From: Pseudaeromonas sp041441555
GTDB lineage: Bacteria; Pseudomonadota; Gammaproteobacteria; Enterobacterales; Aeromonadaceae
Assembly: GCA_041441555.1 (NCBI GenBank)
Contig: JASDSW010000049.1
Location: 1-19,175, forward strand
Length of the DNA stretch: 19,175 bases
Direction: 5' to 3'
The notes under the pieces are model-generated. The model made no database searches. It had not been told where the DNA came from and saw nothing but the letters and a program-made list of their open reading frames with translations. Shown here piece after piece: positions 16,287-19,175 of this stretch (position 1 is the first letter of the stretch; the number at the start of each line of letters is the position of its first letter). Position numbers and translations under genes: made by a program.

Positions 16287-16853
16287 TTATTTAAATATGG
16301 AGTGAATCGTGCCTGTGATGACGGAAAACGGTAACTTTATCGCCATCGATAGACTTAGCACTATGCCCCAGAAGCCGTCGGTTGAGTTATATAGATGAAT
16401 GGCGACTGGAGTTTGCCTAGGGATGTTTCCGTTGTTCATGGAATAAGAGATGCGGTTCCAGCCTGCAGGAATCTCAACATGCAGCAGACGGGTACTGGTA
16501 ATGCCAGAGGTATTTTCGCGGAGGTTGCAGTAATCATAGTGCTGAAATACATGCTTTTCCGAGAACAGGCGATTATGCACTTCTATTTTATAGCTGCATG
16601 AATAGGCGCTCTTTTTGAAGTGAACTATTCCAGTCGTTTTTTGTGATGGCTCAACCTGCAACTCAACTGCAACACTCAGTGGTATCGGCGTGAAATACTC
16701 AAACTCAGTTAATTCACCAAAGTGTGAGTCATGATGAGCAATATAACTATTAAGTGGCAGTGATGCAGGAAAGAAAAACATCACAACAAGCATGCATGCT
16801 GATATGGATGTCACTACAAAAAGTAATATTTTCTTAATTGTGGGGTGAATCAT
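16287..16853 (-). CDS. Hypothetical protein with N- and C-terminal hydrophobic segments, AT-rich
   Basis: This 188-residue protein is not recognised. Hydrophobic segments lie at about residues 8-32 (ILLFVVTSISACMLVVMFFF) and 163-180 (WGIVLSLSMAIKLPFSVITG). Between them is a polar, beta-looking region with cysteines at about 85 and 109 that could form a periplasmic disulfide. The gene is visibly richer in A and T than its neighbours and uses codons rare in the rest of the window, which suggests horizontal acquisition. GAGAG lies seven bases before the ATG. It lies between the pilin-like gene and the hydrolase, all on the minus strand. Confidence 0.7.
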   Translation of the reverse strand: MIHPTIKKILLFVVTSISACMLVVMFFFPASLPLNSYIAHHDSHFGELTEFEYFTPIPLSVAVELQVEPSQKTTGIVHFKKSAYSCSYKIEVHNRLFSEKHVFQHYDYCNLRENTSGITSTRLLHVEIPAGWNRISYSMNNGNIPRQTPVAIHLYNSTDGFWGIVLSLSMAIKLPFSVITGTIHSIFK

Positions 16854-16927
16854 TGGTTTGCTCTCTACCGATCTCGGTGGAAATAAATCGCTTAAAATTA
16901 GTCATGGAGGGTGTGATTATTGCTGGC

Positions 16928-17758
16928 CTACAGCATGGTTTGAATAAATTGCCGGAGCCTGGATTCATAGCCGGGTGGGTCATAGCGATAGATATCCTGA
17001 TGGATGGCCCCTTCGACAATCCATAACTGTTTCGGGCTATGAATGGTTTGGTACATGCGTCGAGTTTCACTGACTTTGGTGCTCAGATCCTGGGAGCCGC
17101 CGATGACCAGCACCGGGATCTGCAGTGATTTCAGCGATTCGATGGGTCTTAATTTTTCAATCGGTACGCCAATGCGCAGTGGAATTTGCCCATAGAGAAG
17201 GGGAGCCAGCAGGCGCCCCATTGGGCCTAATCGGGCTTCAATCCGATCCGCGACTGCCTCTTCGATGGTGGGGAATACCGATTCCAGCACCAGGGCATCG
17301 GCCTCGACGGCGGTTTTACCGAGCAGGGTCGCGGCACCGCCTAACGAGACACCAATGGCGATGACTTGATGGCAACCGGCAACCGTTTTTAAATAACGCA
17401 GCCCATGATAGGCATCCTCGGATTCAAAATAACCAAACGAGATCTGCTCCCCCACGGTCTCACCATGAGCCTGTAAATCAATCGCCAAGGAGCTAATGCC
17501 GATGTTTTTTAAAAATTTGGCTCTGTCGATCATGCTGGTGCGATCCGCATTCACGCCATGCAATAACAAAGCACACTGCTGACGGGAGCCGGCATCCAGG
17601 AACGAGCCATGAGTCCGACCATAGGCCACCGATTCAAAGCCGATATCCGGCATGGTAATCCGGTGATTGGCCGACTTGGAAAGATAAGAACCCGTTAGCC
17701 AGACTATTAATGCACCGCAGACTAGAAAACCAGAAAATAATAGAAGCAGCTTTTTCAT
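16928..17758 (-). CDS. Alpha/beta hydrolase, membrane-anchored
   Basis: This 276-residue serine hydrolase has an N-terminal hydrophobic anchor (residues 3-25). The oxyanion motif LLLHG is at about 64-68, and the nucleophile elbow GVSLGG puts Ser138 in the right place. The acid is probably Asp224 (GGSQDLS) and the base His253 (GAIHQD), completing the triad in family order. It resembles the BAAT/YqkD-like group of membrane-tethered hydrolases, in which the substrate is usually unknown. No strong Shine-Dalgarno precedes the ATG. The base composition is intermediate, and downstream lies the AT-rich orphan gene. Confidence 0.88.
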   Translation of the reverse strand: MKKLLLLFSGFLVCGALIVWLTGSYLSKSANHRITMPDIGFESVAYGRTHGSFLDAGSRQQCALLLHGVNADRTSMIDRAKFLKNIGISSLAIDLQAHGETVGEQISFGYFESEDAYHGLRYLKTVAGCHQVIAIGVSLGGAATLLGKTAVEADALVLESVFPTIEEAVADRIEARLGPMGRLLAPLLYGQIPLRIGVPIEKLRPIESLKSLQIPVLVIGGSQDLSTKVSETRRMYQTIHSPKQLWIVEGAIHQDIYRYDPPGYESRLRQFIQTML

Positions 17759-17823
17759 TCGATTCAGGATCCCTGTTTATTCGATAAGCTTGTGTTGCCT
17801 ACTAACGTCACGCAAGACCAACA

Positions 17824-17990
17824 CTATTGGTTGAATTGTTGTTGAAGCTGACCCCGGATAAAAGCGATTAGGGTTTCAGGATCCTGGTACGCCCAAGGTG
17901 CAATCACGATTTTTTACCGGCCGCATGAATGTGAATGCAATAACCAAGGGTTTCAATCTGGGTGACGCTGTGCCATTGGATCCTTAGCAT
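17824..17990 (-). pseudogene. C-terminal fragment of an unidentified protein, frameshifted
   Basis: On the minus strand the frame from 17990 reads MLRIQWHSVTQIETLGY...HIHAAGKK, then stops soon after an A6 run (17910-17915). Adding one A restores a protein-like ending that continues IVIAPWAYQDPETLIAFIRGQ and stops at TAG, 17824-17826. A beta-strand-rich segment followed by an amphipathic helix is the tail expected of a small PH-like or YcxB-like domain, but the family is uncertain. The start is not certain, and this may be only the end of a longer lost gene. Confidence 0.5.
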
Positions 17991-18033
17991 GGATGTCGGT
18001 GTATCGACTGATTCCTGGGCGGCAAAATAGAGG

Positions 18034-18198
18034 ATCCTGCTCGAGCACAAAACCCAGCTCCGGAATAAAGTTGACATGGCTGCGCAGGCAGTGCACCAGA
18101 TAGTGGTCGCGGCAGCCGGGGGTATGCTCATTCCAGAAGACGCGGCGGGTACAGCCGTCAGGGGTAGCTGCTCGCCGTGTCGGCAGTGAGTAAGACAA
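18034..18198 (-). pseudogene. N-terminal fragment of a GNAT acetyltransferase
   Basis: The minus-strand frame from ATG 18198 reads ATPDGCTRRVFWNEHTPGCR, then DHYLVHCLRSHVNFIPELGFVLEQD. This matches the first part of GNAT-family N-acetyltransferases, where an FWN-x-PG-x(3)-HYLVH-LR-H-x-FIPELDFV block precedes the acetyl-CoA-binding core. About ten residues seem to be missing between ATPDG and RRVFWN, and after LEQD the frame no longer matches. No R/Q-x-x-G-x-G/A acetyl-CoA loop follows. It is a decayed remnant. Confidence 0.6.
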
Positions 18199-18213
18199 AT
18201 GCTAGGTCGCGAC

Positions 18214-18573
18214 TCAGCCGGGTTTAAACCACAAACCGAAGAACTGGCGGCAACAGTATGTCATGCCGGCACCACAGGTGGTAAACCAGATGGTGGTTGT
18301 CAGCCAATATGCCACTTCGCCATCGGTTTTTTTGATCATCGTCGGACCAAACCGACTCAGGGATAATGTTTCGCCACTGAGCAGCCCTTGCAGATTTAAC
18401 CCCAGGCAAAAACACCCCAGGCCAAATAAACCGAGCAAGGTTAGCAGCAACACCACCTTGGAGCGGTATTTCAGCCCCACCAGGCAGAGTAACGATAACA
18501 GCAATGCCGGCACGCCAATCCAGAAAAAAAAATGGATCAAAAAATCGGCCAACATGGAAATAGGTTCGGACAT
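18214..18573 (-). CDS. Small hypothetical inner-membrane protein
   Basis: This 119-residue protein, starting MSEPISMLADFL, is not recognised. Three hydrophobic segments lie at about residues 8-30, 33-55 and 82-105, with short charged linkers (KYRSK, MIKKTDGE). Cysteines lie near positions 23, 48, 93 and 100. A longer in-frame start at 18615 would overlap the RidA-like gene and is less likely. Shine-Dalgarno matches are weak at all starts. It begins 30 bases after the RidA-like stop and so may be co-transcribed with it. A shadow frame of similar length on the same strand is not hydrophobic in a sensible pattern. Confidence 0.65.
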   Translation of the reverse strand: MSEPISMLADFLIHFFFWIGVPALLLSLLCLVGLKYRSKVVLLLTLLGLFGLGCFCLGLNLQGLLSGETLSLSRFGPTMIKKTDGEVAYWLTTTIWFTTCGAGMTYCCRQFFGLWFKPG

Positions 18574-18602
18574 AGAGCGTATCCAAAAGTGGCAATGCCG
18601 CA

Positions 18603-18953
18603 CTATGGGCGGCAATAGGCGGTGCCTTCAATCATCAGCAGGCAATCGCGATCAAAAAATTCGGTGATCGCCGTCATCCGAGCCGGGCAGCGCTCCGGCG
18701 GGAAATAGTCGAGAAACAACTTTTCCATCGTCGGCAGATCCTGCACCGTTTTTAGCCAGACATGCACCTTGACCATCGCCGTCAACGGCAAATCCAGCTT
18801 GGCCAGCGTCTCTTTGAGTCCGGCCATGGCACCGTGAAATTGTGCGACGAAGTCGTCACCGAAGCCTCGATGCAGCGCGATAAACGCATAATCACCGGCC
18901 ACCACGGCCGAGGAATAACTATAGGGGGTGGGTAGATACGTCATATTCGACAT
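18603..18953 (-). CDS. RidA/YjgF family protein
   Basis: This 116-residue member of the RidA (YjgF/YER057c/UK114) family includes trimeric enamine/imine deaminases that remove reactive intermediates from amino-acid metabolism. The characteristic features are the middle segment LAKLDLPLTAMVKVHVWLKTVQD and the C-terminal block CPARMT...LLMIEGTAY. Arg92 corresponds to the substrate-carboxylate-binding Arg of RidA, and Glu109 to its conserved Glu. The N-terminus is less typical than canonical RidA, suggesting a subfamily member. AGGAGA lies six bases before the ATG, a strong start. Confidence 0.88.
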   Translation of the reverse strand: MSNMTYLPTPYSYSSAVVAGDYAFIALHRGFGDDFVAQFHGAMAGLKETLAKLDLPLTAMVKVHVWLKTVQDLPTMEKLFLDYFPPERCPARMTAITEFFDRDCLLMIEGTAYCRP

Positions 18954-19175
18954 GCTGATCTCCTGTTGCTGATAGTGGGTTAACCAAGAGGTTATGTCAC
19001 GGTGAACGCTGTGCTGAACGATATAGTCTGCCGTGGCCGGCTTGGCTATTTCAGGCCTTGAACGCTAGAGCCGTCATGCCCCCGCTATTCCTACAGCACG
19101 AACGACAAACACTATTTGGGCTCAGAGATCCCCTCATTTTTAGAGACTCAAATAATTCCAAGTGTGCGGGTATAT
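18954..19175. other. Non-coding end of window, upstream of the RidA-like gene
   Basis: No open frame of useful length, tRNA or clear repeat was found. The stretch must hold the promoter for the minus-strand RidA-like gene, but no convincing hexamers were recognised. The last 50 bases are AT-rich. Confidence 0.4.

Noticed and set aside
18224..18631. 135-residue minus-strand frame overlapping the small membrane protein
   Set aside because: It is an alternative frame of the same strand without coherent hydrophobic segments, and it overlaps the end of the RidA-like gene.

Overview
The window looks like a chromosomal segment of a high-GC gammaproteobacterium, most likely Aeromonas or a close relative in the Aeromonadales. 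The evidence is the cutA-dsbD pair diverging from fxsA-groES-groEL, a classical sigma-32 promoter before groES, the Met/Gly-rich GroEL tail, a gram-negative porin and a lipoprotein-type alpha-amylase. The species assignment is inferred from protein character and gene order only.

Layout. Bases 30-9909 are all minus-strand: an NSS-family sodium symporter, a GH13 alpha-amylase lipoprotein, an AraC-type regulator broken by a one-base frameshift, a GIY-YIG (YhbQ-like) protein, a general porin, dsbD and cutA. Bases 10096-12760 are plus-strand: fxsA, groES, groEL. From about 12.8 kb the window becomes accessory. It holds two direct copies of a ~300-bp highly structured repeat, a small membrane-anchored hypothetical protein, a VOC-fold protein, and a complete IS5-family (IS903-type) insertion sequence lying inside the second repeat copy. 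Beyond these are minus-strand genes for a pilin-like anchored protein, an AT-rich orphan, an alpha/beta hydrolase, a patch of decayed gene fragments, a small membrane protein and a RidA-family protein.

How genes work together. The reading frame ending just upstream of the amylase encodes an AraC-family helix-turn-helix followed by a domain that reads as a CBM21 starch/glycogen-binding module. It sits directly 5' of the amylase on the same strand, so it is an attractive candidate for a regulator that binds the polysaccharide or its fragments itself. CutA and DsbD overlap by ATGA, as do YhbQ and the regulator, implying translational coupling. GroES-GroEL is a standard heat-shock operon.

The two observations most worth follow-up are the AraC-CBM21 fusion beside the amylase, and the ~300-bp repeat. 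Differences between its two copies include compensatory base-pair changes in a hairpin, which points to selection on structure rather than protein coding. The IS insertion in copy 2 is exact: 1051 bp, 18-bp terminal inverted repeats and a 9-bp target duplication GGTTTGATC. Removing it restores the repeat.
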